A stretch of 64,000 bases of DNA from Pseudoxanthomonas sp. CF385 (GCF_900104255.1 NZ_FNKZ01000003.1:265841-329840); one strand, 5' to 3'; counted from the first letter of the stretch, positions 7,881 to 17,280 are shown. Notes: generated from the sequence alone by a model not told the origin. Numbers and translations: made by a program.

Positions 7881-10800
7881 TTACCAGGTCAGACGCGCGC
7901 TGACGAACAGTGTGCGCGGCGGCGTGTAGCTGTTCACACCGTTGCCCGTCGTCACGAAGCTGGTGTCGGGATCGTAAACGCCACCCGTGCCCCATGTCGT
8001 GCGGTACGAGTTGAAATTCTCCTCGTTCAGCACGTTGATCATGTCCGCCCGCACCTCGAAGCCCATGTCTTCGGCGATGTCGAAATGCTTGGACAGCGAC
8101 AGGTCGAGCTGCTTGGTGCCGAACGTACCCGGTGCATCCGTGGCGACGATCAGCGGCGGTACCGCCGTGGCCGAGCCGTACTCCCACCAGCCCACGACAG
8201 CATTGATCGGCGGCGGGGTCGCCAGCGTCACCTTCGCCGACGCGGTGAAACCCCACGGAAGATCGTAGATACCGGTCAACACCAGGCGATGACGCGGAGT
8301 CGCACGCAGGTCGATGAACGGATAATCCCGAATCGTCGCAGCGTCGAAGGAGTAGTGCTCGTCGCCGCCGCGATTGCCTCGCGCACGCGAGAACGTATAG
8401 GCCGCCGTGAAGCCCCAGCCGGACTCCTCGGTGTACGGCTTGTCGGCGGACAGCAACAGCTGCGTGGTCTTGGTCTCGATGCCGTTGTCGCCCAGGATCA
8501 GAGAACCGAAGCCCGGCGGATTGTGTTCCCACGGCTGGGCGATGTCGTTCGCGTTCCAAGACGGTGCGCCATAGAAGGCGCCATTCGGATAGCGGTTGCC
8601 CAAGGTAAAGACGAAGCCTTCCTTACTGTGGACATAGGCGACGGTCGCCGACGTGTTCCATTCGCCGATCGTCCCGCGGATACCCAACGAGTACTGGTCG
8701 GAGTACGGCGTGACCAGGTCGTTGTTGAGCAGGTCGATCTCGCCGTTGCGCACGTTCGACGTGACCAGCGAATACAGTTCATCGATACCGTTGAGGAAGC
8801 GGGGGTCCCAGTTCACGCAGGTGCCGGCTGCCGGCGTGCAGCCGGAGCTCTCGACGAAGTTGATTTCGTAGCCGGACAGCGCGGACTTGACCTGCTCGAG
8901 GCCCATGTAGTCGAACAGGTTGCGGTCGTAGCTACGACCCGCGCCACCGAAGACCACCCAGCGCTCGTCCCCGGTGAGGTCGTACGAGAAGCCCAGGCGC
9001 GGCGCCCAGTTGTTCTTGTCCGCCTTGCGGTTGTTGCCGGTGCCGATGTAATCCTCGATGTTGACGCCACCCGCGCGGAGCTGGTCCGCGTAGATGCCGC
9101 CCGAGTTACTACCCGTGCCCGGCCCGTACAGCGCGGCCAGCACTTCGGTCGGCGTCTGGAAGTCCAGGTAGGACGGGATTTCCTCGTAGTCCCAGCGAAT
9201 GCCGAGGTTCAACTGCAGGCGATCGGTGACGTCCCAATCGTCCTGGATGTAGATGCCGTACTGCTTGGCTTTCGTCGTGACGATCGGAGACGCGCCTTCG
9301 AACGGCGCATTGAAATTGACCTGGTAGGGAATGGCGTTCGTGCCGACCGGCAGGTAAGGACTCGGCCCCAGCGAGCCGTCGTTCACCGAATAGCGGAACG
9401 TCGGGTTGATCGCCGAGTTCTCGCTCTGGGTCAACTCGACGGACTTGAACTTTGCACCGACCTTGATGACGTGGTCGCCCATCCACTCGAAGGAGTTGAA
9501 CGTCAGGTCATTCTGGAAAGCCGGACCCTTCTGGCCCTTGCGCTGGATCGAGAGGCTGCTGGTCGAGTCACTGATGATGAGCGTGTCGGCCTCGACCAGG
9601 CCGCGCGTATAGATGGACTGGTTGCCGATGGTGTACGCCGCCGGATTGAACAATGCATCTTCGTAGGTGACGCGCGCTTCGTTAAGGAACGTCTCACCGT
9701 AGTGCAGCCAACGCAAGTCGTAGCGCTTGTCGGTGTTGAAGTTCACCTTGGCCGCGCTGTTGGTCGTCCTGTCGCCTGCGCCGGTCAGGCCCTCTTCATC
9801 ACGGACCTTCGCAGAGAGCTCGAGGCGGTCGTTGTCGCCCACGTCCCAACTCAACTTGCCGAAGTAGAGATCCTCATTGAAAGGCTCGGTGGTCGGGCCC
9901 AGCTGCTGCCGGATCCGATCAGGCAGGAAGGGCTCGAACGAGGTCCACTGAGTGGGGGCCGCGACCGGATTGACGTTGAGGACGAAATCCTTCGCTTCGT
10001 AGCTGAAGAAGAAGTGCATCTTGTCCTGGATGATCGGACCGCCCAGGGCGAAGCCGTACTCGTTCTGCTTGGTCTTGTCCTTTTCCTGGCCGGCCGCGAC
10101 TTCGCTCACCGTCCGCTGGCGCATCGAGGTATTCGTGTAGCGCGTGAAGAGCTCACCCTTGAACTCGTTCGTGCCCGACTTGGTCTGGGCGATGATCGCC
10201 GCCGAACCCACCTGGTCGAACTCGGCCTTGTAGTTCGAGGTCACGACCTTGTATTCGCCAATGGCGAGCTGCGGGAAGGGATTCCCTCGGCTCTGGTCCT
10301 GGCCGGACACGCCGCCGGTCAAGACATAGTTCTTCTGGCCGACGCCGTCGATGTAGACGTTGATGGCGCTGGTCTTCTGCGCACCGCCACGCAACTTGGA
10401 CTGGCCGCTCGAATCGGTCTCGAACTGCATGCCGGGCACGGTATCGGCGAACTCGAGGAAGTTGCGCGTGAGCTGCGGAATGGTGTTGATCTGCTTCAGC
10501 GACACGTTGGTGCCGACTTCAGAGGTCTTGACTTCCTGCAGCGGCGGCGCCGACACGCGGACGGTGTCCAGCGTGGTCGCGTCGCCTGCGGGTGCCGCGG
10601 GCGCGTCACCGGCGAGATCCAGGCTGACCGAGGTCGCGACCTGCAGGGTGACGGTGCGTTCGGTGCCACCGGACGTCACCTTGTAGGTGCCCGGTGCCAG
10701 GCCGACGAGCGCGTAGCTGCCATCGGCGGTCGCCGTCACCTGGCGCTTGGTGCCGGTGGCGGTGTTGACGGCGGTGACCTGCGCGCCGGCATCGGCCTTG

Positions 10801-10925
10801 CCGCGCAGCGTGGCATTCGAGGACTGCGCGATGGCATGGCCGCTTGCAATGACCAGCACGCTGGCGAGCGCACAGGTCAGTAGCTTGCGCTTGGGTTGAT
10901 AGGTGGAACGGTTGCGATGCTTCAT
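7881..10925 (-). CDS. TonB-dependent receptor with carboxypeptidase-regulatory-like N-terminal domain
   Basis: From ATG 10925 this is 1014 residues. That start follows a strong GGAGGGAGAG ribosome site; an in-frame ATG ten codons upstream lacks one. The signal peptide ends ...ASGHAIAQ (cleavage ~residue 33). Residues ~35-110 form a CarboxypepD-regulatory-like beta domain (DGSYALVGLAPGTYKV). The plug follows (~150-260, e.g. INVYIDGVGQKNYVLTGG), then a long beta-barrel ending in an aromatic residue (LFVSARLTW). It is expected to import the locus glycan across the outer membrane using TonB-ExbBD energy. A LacI-type operator lies 53 bases upstream of the start. Confidence 0.93.
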   Translation of the reverse strand: MKHRNRSTYQPKRKLLTCALASVLVIASGHAIAQSSNATLRGKADAGAQVTAVNTATGTKRQVTATADGSYALVGLAPGTYKVTSGGTERTVTLQVATSVSLDLAGDAPAAPAGDATTLDTVRVSAPPLQEVKTSEVGTNVSLKQINTIPQLTRNFLEFADTVPGMQFETDSSGQSKLRGGAQKTSAINVYIDGVGQKNYVLTGGVSGQDQSRGNPFPQLAIGEYKVVTSNYKAEFDQVGSAAIIAQTKSGTNEFKGELFTRYTNTSMRQRTVSEVAAGQEKDKTKQNEYGFALGGPIIQDKMHFFFSYEAKDFVLNVNPVAAPTQWTSFEPFLPDRIRQQLGPTTEPFNEDLYFGKLSWDVGDNDRLELSAKVRDEEGLTGAGDRTTNSAAKVNFNTDKRYDLRWLHYGETFLNEARVTYEDALFNPAAYTIGNQSIYTRGLVEADTLIISDSTSSLSIQRKGQKGPAFQNDLTFNSFEWMGDHVIKVGAKFKSVELTQSENSAINPTFRYSVNDGSLGPSPYLPVGTNAIPYQVNFNAPFEGASPIVTTKAKQYGIYIQDDWDVTDRLQLNLGIRWDYEEIPSYLDFQTPTEVLAALYGPGTGSNSGGIYADQLRAGGVNIEDYIGTGNNRKADKNNWAPRLGFSYDLTGDERWVVFGGAGRSYDRNLFDYMGLEQVKSALSGYEINFVESSGCTPAAGTCVNWDPRFLNGIDELYSLVTSNVRNGEIDLLNNDLVTPYSDQYSLGIRGTIGEWNTSATVAYVHSKEGFVFTLGNRYPNGAFYGAPSWNANDIAQPWEHNPPGFGSLILGDNGIETKTTQLLLSADKPYTEESGWGFTAAYTFSRARGNRGGDEHYSFDAATIRDYPFIDLRATPRHRLVLTGIYDLPWGFTASAKVTLATPPPINAVVGWWEYGSATAVPPLIVATDAPGTFGTKQLDLSLSKHFDIAEDMGFEVRADMINVLNEENFNSYRTTWGTGGVYDPDTSFVTTGNGVNSYTPPRTLFVSARLTW

Positions 10926-10977
10926 TGGCTCTCTCCCTCCAAAAAGTTGTTTCATTGCGGGCCGGCTTGATGCCGCC

Positions 10978-10991
10978 TGTAATCGGTTACA
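10978..10991. promoter_or_regulatory. LacI-type operator upstream of TonB receptor
   Basis: TGTAATCGGTTACA is a near-palindrome matching the local operator family. It lies between the regulator stop and the receptor start. Confidence 0.72.
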
Positions 10992-11024
10992 AGCCCGCCC
11001 AAAAAAAAGCGGGTGCCTCTCTCG

Positions 11025-12053
11025 CTATTTCTTCGCCTGGGGCACCGCTCCGATGCTCGATTCCCGCACGATCAGTTCGGGAACCAGCGTCGCCGACGGC
11101 GCCACGCGCTCGCCGTCGGAATCAATCGTGTCCAGCAGCCGGCTCATCGCCTGTCCACCGAGCTCGGCAATACTGACCCGCATCGTGGTCAAGGTCGGGT
11201 GAACGAAGCGCGCCAACGGAATGTCGTCGAAGCCCGCCAGCGCCACGTCCTGCGGCACGCGCACGCCGGCCTCGTTGAATGCGTACAGACAGCCGAGCGC
11301 CGTCATGTCGTTGGCGGCGAACACGGCCTGCGGCCGCTCCTTCGCCTGAGCGATGCGCTTGCCGGCTTCGTAGCCGGCGGATTCGCTGAAGTCGCCCGCG
11401 AATTCCTGCGGCGTCGCGCCCGGCACGAAGCGCGCGAGCGCGTCGCGATACCCGCGCAGGCGTTCACGCGCATCGAAGTTGCCTTCCGGTCCGCCGATGA
11501 AGGCGATGCGCTGGTGGCCGGCCTGCGCCAGATGCTCGACCATCGCCACGGCGGCGCTGTAGTTGTCGATCGTCAGCGCCGGATAGGCGGCTTCCTGCAC
11601 ATCGGTGTTGATCAGCACCACCGGCAGCGACGACGGCAGGTTGTCGACGAGGAAACCGGGTTGGTCGGTGTAGGGCGAAAGCACCAGCAGGCCGTCCACG
11701 CGGCCACGCATGGCGCGCAGGGCTTCGCCTTGCTCCTCGGGATGGCCGTGGTAGCTCGACACGAGCAGGTGCTGGCGGCGCGCACGCGCCACCTGGTCGA
11801 TGCCGCGGATCAGTTCAGAGAAGAACTCGCCGTAGAGATCGGGCAGCACGACGCCGATGGTCTGGGTGCGACGGCTGCTGAGGCTGCGGGCGGCGGCGTG
11901 GGGCTGGTAGCGCAGGCGGTCGGCGGTGGCCAGGACCTGCTGGCGCACGGCTTCGGCGACATTCTCATGTCCATTCAAGGCACGCGACACGGTCGCCACG
12001 GAAACCCGTGCCTCACGTGCGACATCCTTGATGGTGACCGAGGTTCGCGCCAT
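11025..12053 (-). CDS. LacI/GalR-family transcriptional regulator
   Basis: This 342-residue protein has an N-terminal LacI helix-turn-helix (VTIKDVAREARVSVATVSRALNG, residues ~6-28) and hinge helix (AAARSLSSRRTQTIGVV, ~52-68). A periplasmic-binding-protein-like effector domain follows (FAANDMTALG, AGFDDIPLARF). It probably represses the surrounding glycan genes through the TGTAAnCGnTTnCA palindromes until an oligosaccharide inducer appears. One such site lies 44 bases upstream of its own start, which suggests autoregulation. It sits between the GH3 gene and the TonB receptor gene, all on one strand. Confidence 0.95.
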   Translation of the reverse strand: MARTSVTIKDVAREARVSVATVSRALNGHENVAEAVRQQVLATADRLRYQPHAAARSLSSRRTQTIGVVLPDLYGEFFSELIRGIDQVARARRQHLLVSSYHGHPEEQGEALRAMRGRVDGLLVLSPYTDQPGFLVDNLPSSLPVVLINTDVQEAAYPALTIDNYSAAVAMVEHLAQAGHQRIAFIGGPEGNFDARERLRGYRDALARFVPGATPQEFAGDFSESAGYEAGKRIAQAKERPQAVFAANDMTALGCLYAFNEAGVRVPQDVALAGFDDIPLARFVHPTLTTMRVSIAELGGQAMSRLLDTIDSDGERVAPSATLVPELIVRESSIGAVPQAKK

Positions 12054-12096
12054 TCCCCGCCCCTCCGCGGTGATGACTGCTACAAGTGGCGCGGAC

Positions 12097-12110
12097 TGTA
12101 ACCGTTTTCA
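12097..12110. promoter_or_regulatory. LacI-type operator upstream of the regulator gene
   Basis: TGTAACCGTTTTCA is identical to the site at 6163. Its position 44 bases before the regulator ATG suggests autoregulation. Confidence 0.72.
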
Positions 12111-12149
12111 CGGAAACGTGTAAAGCCCGCGTTATTCCATCGCGAAAAC

Positions 12150-12194
12150 GCCTGAAATTCAGGCACTTGCGGATACACGCAGGTATCCGCAAGT
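12150..12194 (-). terminator. Tandem hairpins after the GH3 gene
   Basis: Two adjacent perfect hairpins lie here. One is a 12-bp stem (ACTTGCGGATAC paired across a six-base loop, 12165-12194). The other is a 15-bp palindrome (GCCTGAAATTCAGGC, 12150-12164), followed on the minus strand by GTTTT. Together they probably end the GH3 transcript before the regulator promoter. Confidence 0.55.
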
Positions 12195-12238
12195 ATTTTG
12201 CGTTGCAGCATATTCACGCCTGCTGCTGCACCTCACAT

Positions 12239-14503
12239 TTACTTGTTCGCCACCTCGAAGGCGACTTCGCGCGTCGCATCCGAACTGCCACCGACGAACA
12301 CGGTGAACCTGCCCGGCTCGACCACGCGCTGCATGCGGTCGTCCAGCATCGACAGGTCGTCGAAGCCGAGCGCGAAGGTGACGACCTTCGATTCGCCGGG
12401 CTTCAACGCCACGCGCTGGAAGCCGCGCAACTGCTTCACTGGCCGGGTGACGCTGGCCACGTCGTCACGCACATACAGCTGCACGACCTCGTCGCCTGCC
12501 CGCTTGCCGGTGTTGGTGACCCGCACGCTGACCTGTTGGGCGAGCGCGGACGGCGCGAGCGTCTTCTTCGACACGACCGGTGCGTCGTAGCGGAACGTGG
12601 TGTAGCTCAGGCCATGGCCGAACGCGTACAGCGGCGTCCACGGCACGTCGAGGTACTTGCTGGTGTACTTCTCTTCCTCGCGCGGCGGACGGCCGGTGTT
12701 CTTGTGCGCGTAGTAGATCGGCACCTGGCCGACGTTGTGCGGGAAGGTCACCGGCAGCTTCGCGGACGGGTTGACGTCGCCGAACAGCACGTCGGCGATC
12801 GCGGGGCCACCCTCCACGCCCGGGAACCAGGCTTCGAGGATCGCAGGCACCTTGCCCTTCAATCCGCCGATCGACAGCGGGCGGCCGTTGAGCAACACGA
12901 GGGCGACCGGTTTGCCGGTCGCGGCGACGGCGAGCGCGAGCTGCTCCTGCACGCCCGGCAGGTCGAGCGTGGTGCGGTTGTTGGCTTCGGCGCTCATGTC
13001 CGGGTGTTCGCCGAGGAACATCACCACGGCGTCGGCCTGCTTCGCGGCGGCGACGGCATCGGCGAAGCCTGACGTGTCCTGGCTGTCGATGTCGGCGCCC
13101 TTGGCCACGACGAGCCGGGTCTTGTCGCCCAGCGCCGCCTTCAGGCCTTCCAGCGGCGTGATCGCGTCTTCCTCGCGTCCCGCGACCGCCCAGTTGCCGA
13201 GCATCGCGCGACGATGATCGGCCAACGGGCCGATCACCGCCAAGGTGCGGACGGACTTCGACAGCGGCAGCACGTTGCCTTCGTTCTCCAGCAACACCAT
13301 CGACTTCTGCGCCATCCGGCGTGCGGCGGCGCGGTGATCCGGCGTCAGCGTCAGCGCGCGCTCGCGCGCGCCATCGGCGGTGCAGGAACGGTAGGGATCG
13401 TCGAACAGGCCCAGCCGGTACTTCGCGTTGAGCACGCGGCGCACCGAGGCATCCACCTCGGCCATCGGCACGTGACCGGCCTTGACGGCGGCCGGCAGGT
13501 CCTTGACGTAGATCTGGCTGACCATGTCCACATCGACGCCCGCGCGCAGGCCGAGCGTGCCGGCCTGCTCCGGATTCGCCGCCACGCCGTGCGGCATCAG
13601 TTCCATCACGCCGGTGTAGTCGCTGACGAGCAGGCCGTCCCAGCCCCACTCCTTGCGCAGCAGGTCCTGGATCAACGGCCGGTGCGCGTGCATGGGCACG
13701 CCGGCGATCTCGTTGAACGAGGCCATGATCGATTGCGCGCCCGCGTCGACGGCCGCCTTGAACGGTGGCAGGTAGACCTCGTGCAGGGTGCGTTCGGAGA
13801 TGTCGGCCACGTTGTAATCGCGACCGGCTTCGGCCGCACCGTAGGCGACGAAATGCTTGGCCGTGGCCAGCACCGCATCCGGCTTGCGCAGGTCATCGCC
13901 CTGGAAGCCGCGCACGCGCGCCGCCGCCAGGACCGAGCCCAGATAAGGATCTTCGCCCGCGCCTTCCACGATGCGGCCCCAGCGCGGATCGCGGGCGATG
14001 TCGACCATCGGCGCATAGGTCCAGTGGATGCCGTGCGCCGCCGCCTCGACCGCGGCGATGCGCGCGGCATGTTGGACTTCATCCGGATCGAAGCTCGAAG
14101 ATTCGCCCAGCGGCACCGGGAAGACGGTCCGGTGGCCGTGGATCACGTCGTACCCGAACAGCAGCGGGATGCCGAGCCGGGATTCCTCCACCGCGATCTT
14201 CTGCAGACGGCAGGTCAGCGCAGCGCCCTGGGTGCCCAGGTAGGAGCCGATCTCGCCGCGGCGGATCTGGTCCTCGTTGCCCGCCATCGCGGCCGGGCCG
14301 GTGTTGTTGCCGACGCCCGGCGGCTGGTTCAGCTGGCCCAGCTTCTCCTCGACCGTCATCTTCGCCAGCAGGGCGTCGACGAACGCGGTTTCGGCCGGGG
14401 TGGCATAGACCGGCGGCTTGGCCGCGACGGGGGCGGCAAGCAGCGCGGCCAGCAGGCCGACCCGCAGGGGTGTGGGAGCAAGGGGGTGGTGGTTACGGGT
14501 CAT
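12239..14503 (-). CDS. GH3-family periplasmic beta-glucosidase (BglX type)
   Basis: From ATG 14503 this is 754 residues. A GGGAGGG ribosome site precedes it; the frame is open to 14557, but that start has none. The signal peptide ends ...AAPVAA. The N-terminal GH3 barrel carries KHFVAYGAAEAGRDYN and the nucleophile motif LLVSDYTGVMEL with Asp ~295. The (alpha/beta)6 sandwich follows, then a fibronectin-III-like C-terminal domain (VVQLYVRDDVASVTRPVKQL). It should cleave short glucans or sophorose-like disaccharides released by the GH144-like enzyme. A LacI-type operator lies 33 bases upstream, so it belongs to the same regulon. Confidence 0.93.
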   Translation of the reverse strand: MTRNHHPLAPTPLRVGLLAALLAAPVAAKPPVYATPAETAFVDALLAKMTVEEKLGQLNQPPGVGNNTGPAAMAGNEDQIRRGEIGSYLGTQGAALTCRLQKIAVEESRLGIPLLFGYDVIHGHRTVFPVPLGESSSFDPDEVQHAARIAAVEAAAHGIHWTYAPMVDIARDPRWGRIVEGAGEDPYLGSVLAAARVRGFQGDDLRKPDAVLATAKHFVAYGAAEAGRDYNVADISERTLHEVYLPPFKAAVDAGAQSIMASFNEIAGVPMHAHRPLIQDLLRKEWGWDGLLVSDYTGVMELMPHGVAANPEQAGTLGLRAGVDVDMVSQIYVKDLPAAVKAGHVPMAEVDASVRRVLNAKYRLGLFDDPYRSCTADGARERALTLTPDHRAAARRMAQKSMVLLENEGNVLPLSKSVRTLAVIGPLADHRRAMLGNWAVAGREEDAITPLEGLKAALGDKTRLVVAKGADIDSQDTSGFADAVAAAKQADAVVMFLGEHPDMSAEANNRTTLDLPGVQEQLALAVAATGKPVALVLLNGRPLSIGGLKGKVPAILEAWFPGVEGGPAIADVLFGDVNPSAKLPVTFPHNVGQVPIYYAHKNTGRPPREEEKYTSKYLDVPWTPLYAFGHGLSYTTFRYDAPVVSKKTLAPSALAQQVSVRVTNTGKRAGDEVVQLYVRDDVASVTRPVKQLRGFQRVALKPGESKVVTFALGFDDLSMLDDRMQRVVEPGRFTVFVGGSSDATREVAFEVANK

Positions 14504-14535
14504 GGCGCCCTCCCGGCGATACGAAAGGGGGCGAA

Positions 14536-14549
14536 TGTAAACGTTTTCA
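14536..14549. promoter_or_regulatory. LacI-type operator upstream of GH3 gene
   Basis: TGTAAACGTTTTCA lies 33 bases before the GH3 start. It differs by one base from the perfect palindrome at 5919. Confidence 0.75.
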
Positions 14550-14590
14550 CAGCGCACTGCATGCCGCAGTGCCGGAAAACGCGACCCGGC

Positions 14591-14860
14591 TCAGCCCGCC
14601 TCGTCCGGGGTCCGGGCCTCGATGGCCAGCGCGTGGATGTCGGTCTGCATCATCTCGCCCAGGGCGGCATAGACCGCGCGGTGGCGGGCCAGCGGCGGCT
14701 TGCCGGCGAACACCGGGCTGACGACCCGTACGGTGAAATGGCCACGCCCATCGCGGGCACCCTCGTGCCCGGCATGCTTGTGGCTGTCGTCCACCACCGC
14801 CAGCGCGACCGGCTGCAGGGCCTCCTGCAGCGCCGCGCGGATGCGCTCGATCCGGGTCAC
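14591..14860 (-). CDS. BolA-family protein
   Basis: This 89-residue protein has the BolA fold pattern: an N-terminal amphipathic helix ([30 protein letters not shown] in outline) and the signature stretch [28 protein letters not shown]. BolA proteins work with monothiol glutaredoxins in iron-sulfur and envelope-stress control. The start codon is GTG at 14860, overlapping the stop of the upstream YciI gene as GTGA, so the two are translationally coupled. It does not belong to the neighbouring sugar regulon. Confidence 0.9.
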   Translation of the reverse strand: MTRIERIRAALQEALQPVALAVVDDSHKHAGHEGARDGRGHFTVRVVSPVFAGKPPLARHRAVYAALGEMMQTDIHALAIEARTPDEAG

Positions 14861-15156
14861 GGCAGGACCTTGCGGAACGGGCGCACGTCCACCCGGGCAT
14901 AGACCCCGGCCGCGACATACGGGTCCGCGTCGGCCCAGGTCCGCGCCTCCTCGAGGGAGTCGAACTCGGCGATCACGATGCTGCCGCTGAAACCGGCCGG
15001 GCCCGGATCCTCGGCATCGATGGCCGGACAGGGGCCGGCCAGCAGCAGGCGCCCTTCGTCGCGCAGGGCCGTCAGCCGGGCCAGATGGGCCGCGCGGGCC
15101 TCCAGGCGCTTGGTCAGGACGTCGGCCGCGTCATGGCCTTCAATGGCATACCACAT
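14857..15156 (-). CDS. YciI-like (YCII-domain) protein
   Basis: This 99-residue protein starts MWYAIEGHD after a GGGAG ribosome site. It has the YCII ferredoxin-like pattern: a strand-forming N-terminus, [51 protein letters not shown], and the conserved PF near the end (VRPFRKVLP). The family is a dimeric alpha/beta barrel of uncertain biochemical role. An upstream in-frame extension lacks coding support. It is coupled to the BolA gene through a GTGA overlap. Confidence 0.88.
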   Translation of the reverse strand: MWYAIEGHDAADVLTKRLEARAAHLARLTALRDEGRLLLAGPCPAIDAEDPGPAGFSGSIVIAEFDSLEEARTWADADPYVAAGVYARVDVRPFRKVLP

Positions 15157-15537
15157 GGTCTTCACTCCCGAGTCGAAGCCTGAATTGTACGTGCGCCTCC
15201 GCCGTACGGCGCTGGACACGGTCCCGGCCAGCGCTTACCCTGTCTTCCATTGCACGGCCGGAAGCAGCGGCCCGTCCAGGGGAGGCACCGGCCACCACGG
15301 TCCGCCCACCCCTCCACGGGGACACCGGGACGTTCGATTCGCTGCCCCCACCCGCCCGCGCCCGACGACCTCTCGCTGTCCGCCCCCGCGGCCCCCGCGG
15401 TGTGCATTGCTGGTTGCTTTAAGGGAAGCGTTCGCCCTGCGACGCATGATGTTGTTAGCGCATTGCCGGAACCGCGCCGCCCCTGCCGCGCGCCCTACGC
15501 ATGCCGAGGCTGTGATTAGCACGATGGCTGTTTCTTG
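15157..15537. other. Divergent intergenic region between yciI and scpA
   Basis: I see no gene here: the open frames lack ribosome sites and are continuations of shadow frames. It must carry the promoters for the minus-strand yciI-bolA pair and the plus-strand scpA operon. A TACAAT -10-like hexamer for yciI is at about 15184-15189 on the minus strand, without a convincing -35. Confidence 0.4.
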
Positions 15538-16443
15538 ATGAGCCCAGAACTCGCGTCCGACGCGACTCCGTCCAACCCGTCCACGCATCCGCAGCAGCAG
15601 GAAATGCCGCTGGCGGTCGTGCATGGGCAGCCGGTGCTGCAGATCCCGCAGGACCTGTACATCCCGCCGGACGCGCTGGAAGTCATCCTCGACGCCTTCG
15701 AGGGCCCGCTCGACCTGCTGCTGTACCTGATCCGCCGGCAGAACCTGGACATCCTGGACATCCCCGTCGCCGAGATCACCCGGCAGTACGTGGACTACAT
15801 CAATGTGATGCAGGAGCTGCGGTTCGAGCTGGCGGCCGAGTACCTGGTCATGGCCGCCATCCTGGCCGAGATCAAATCGCGCATGCTGTTGCCGCGGCCG
15901 GTCTCCGAGGAAGGCGACGAAGGCGACCCGCGCGCCGAGCTGGTGCGCCGCCTGCAGGAATACGAACGCTTCAAGCAGGCCGCCGAGGACCTGGACGCCC
16001 TGCCCCGCCAGGACCGCGACACCACGCCGGTGAGCGCGGACGTGCCCGACCGCGCGGCGGTGAAGCTGCCGCCGCCGGTGGAGTTGAAGGAAATGCTGCT
16101 GGCGCTGCACGACGTGCTCAAGCGCGCCGAGCTGTTCAGCGGCCACGCCATCCGGCGCGAGGCGCTCAGCGTGCGCCAGCGCATGGGCGATGTGCTGACG
16201 CGGCTGGAGGACGGCAAGTTCCACCGCTTCGAAAGCATGTTCACCGCCGAGGAAGGCAAGCTGGGCGTGCTGGTGACCTTCCTGGCCATGCTGGAACTGG
16301 CCAAGGAGCAGCTGCTCGACATCGTGCAGGAAGCGCCGCTCGCCCCGATCTACGTCAAGTCGCTGGCGCTGAACAACACCAACGAACCGCTGCAGTTCTC
16401 CAGCGAGTTCGACGACACCGACGCCGCCAACGACACCCCCTGA
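15538..16443 (+). CDS. scpA: Segregation and condensation protein A (ScpA)
   Basis: This is 301 residues from ATG 15538. An in-frame TTG immediately precedes it. The kleisin N-terminal signature is clear (LDAFEGPLDLLLYLIRRQNLDILDIPVAEITRQYVDYI, in two blocks at ~50-85), then AAEYLVMAAILAEIKSRMLLP. The C-terminal winged-helix part is at ~residues 190-265. ScpA bridges SMC heads with ScpB in the condensin that organises sister chromosomes. ScpB follows 45 bases downstream in the same operon. The N-terminal ~40 residues are low-complexity and non-conserved in character. Confidence 0.95.
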   Translation: MSPELASDATPSNPSTHPQQQEMPLAVVHGQPVLQIPQDLYIPPDALEVILDAFEGPLDLLLYLIRRQNLDILDIPVAEITRQYVDYINVMQELRFELAAEYLVMAAILAEIKSRMLLPRPVSEEGDEGDPRAELVRRLQEYERFKQAAEDLDALPRQDRDTTPVSADVPDRAAVKLPPPVELKEMLLALHDVLKRAELFSGHAIRREALSVRQRMGDVLTRLEDGKFHRFESMFTAEEGKLGVLVTFLAMLELAKEQLLDIVQEAPLAPIYVKSLALNNTNEPLQFSSEFDDTDAANDTP

Positions 16444-16488
16444 CGCAGCCGGCCCCGCGCCCGCTGCCTGCCCGAACGACAGGACCGC

Positions 16489-17280
16489 ATGGATCAATCG
16501 CTCATCAACCGCATCGTGGAGGCCGCCCTGATGGCGGCCACCCAGCCGCTGACGCTGGCGCAGCTGCATGGCCTGTTCCCAGAAGAGGAACCGGCGCCGG
16601 AAGGCAGCGTCGAAGCCGCCCTGCTGCAGCTGACCGACGCCTGCGCCGACCGCGGCGTGGAACTGGTCGAAGTGGCGTCCGGTTATCGCTATCAGGTCAA
16701 GGCCGACGTGCACGGCTGGGTCGCCCGGCTCTGGACGGAGCGCAAGACCAAGTACACCCGCGCCACCCTGGAGACGCTGGCCCTGATCGCATACCGCCAG
16801 CCGATCACCCGCGGCGAGATCGAACAGGTCCGTGGCGTGGCGGTGAGCAGCAACATCATCCAGGCGCTGGAAGAGCGCGAATGGATCCGCGTGGTCGGCC
16901 ATCGCGACGTGCCGGGCAAGCCGGCGCTGTTCGGCACCACCAAGGGTTTCCTGGATTATTTCGGGCTCAAGCGCCTGGACGAACTGCCGCCGCTGTCCGA
17001 ACTCAGGGACATCGGCGAACTGGAACCGCAGCTGCCGCTGGACGGCGCACCGCTGCCGGTCAGCATCGCCAGTGGCGATGCCCCGGTGGACGGGCATGAA
17101 GATGATGCCGGCAACGGCGATGACGATATCGCCGCGTCGGACGACGACGGCGACAACGAAGACAACGCATCGGACGAGACCGGCGAAGACGCCGGCGATG
17201 CCGATGACTCCCACCCCCAAGATGACGACGCCGCTGCTTCCGACGAGGAAGACCGGGCACCGTCGGAGCAGAAGCAATGA
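16489..17280 (+). CDS. scpB: Segregation and condensation protein B (ScpB) with acidic tail
   Basis: This is 263 residues. The tandem winged-helix core covers ~residues 5-180, with RIVEAALMAATQPLTLAQL and the block TRATLETLALIAYRQPITRGEIEQVRGV. From ~residue 195 to the end the protein is almost only Asp, Glu, Gly, Ala and Asn, an acidic disordered tail of ~65 residues that is unusually long for ScpB. Its stop codon overlaps the ATG of rluB (ATGA). The role is as the homodimeric partner of ScpA in the SMC complex. Confidence 0.95.
   Translation: MDQSLINRIVEAALMAATQPLTLAQLHGLFPEEEPAPEGSVEAALLQLTDACADRGVELVEVASGYRYQVKADVHGWVARLWTERKTKYTRATLETLALIAYRQPITRGEIEQVRGVAVSSNIIQALEEREWIRVVGHRDVPGKPALFGTTKGFLDYFGLKRLDELPPLSELRDIGELEPQLPLDGAPLPVSIASGDAPVDGHEDDAGNGDDDIAASDDDGDNEDNASDETGEDAGDADDSHPQDDDAAASDEEDRAPSEQKQ

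Noticed and set aside
7860..10883. Very long plus-strand frame opposite the TonB receptor gene
   Set aside because: It mirrors the receptor in GC-rich codons, has no signal or motif, and lacks a ribosome site. The same applies to long antisense frames at 15235-17352, 34903-37590 and 37600-40350.
10992..11016. GC arms flanking an eight-T run just after the LacI-family gene
   Set aside because: The T-run is in the loop position, not after the stem, so it does not form a normal intrinsic terminator on the minus strand.
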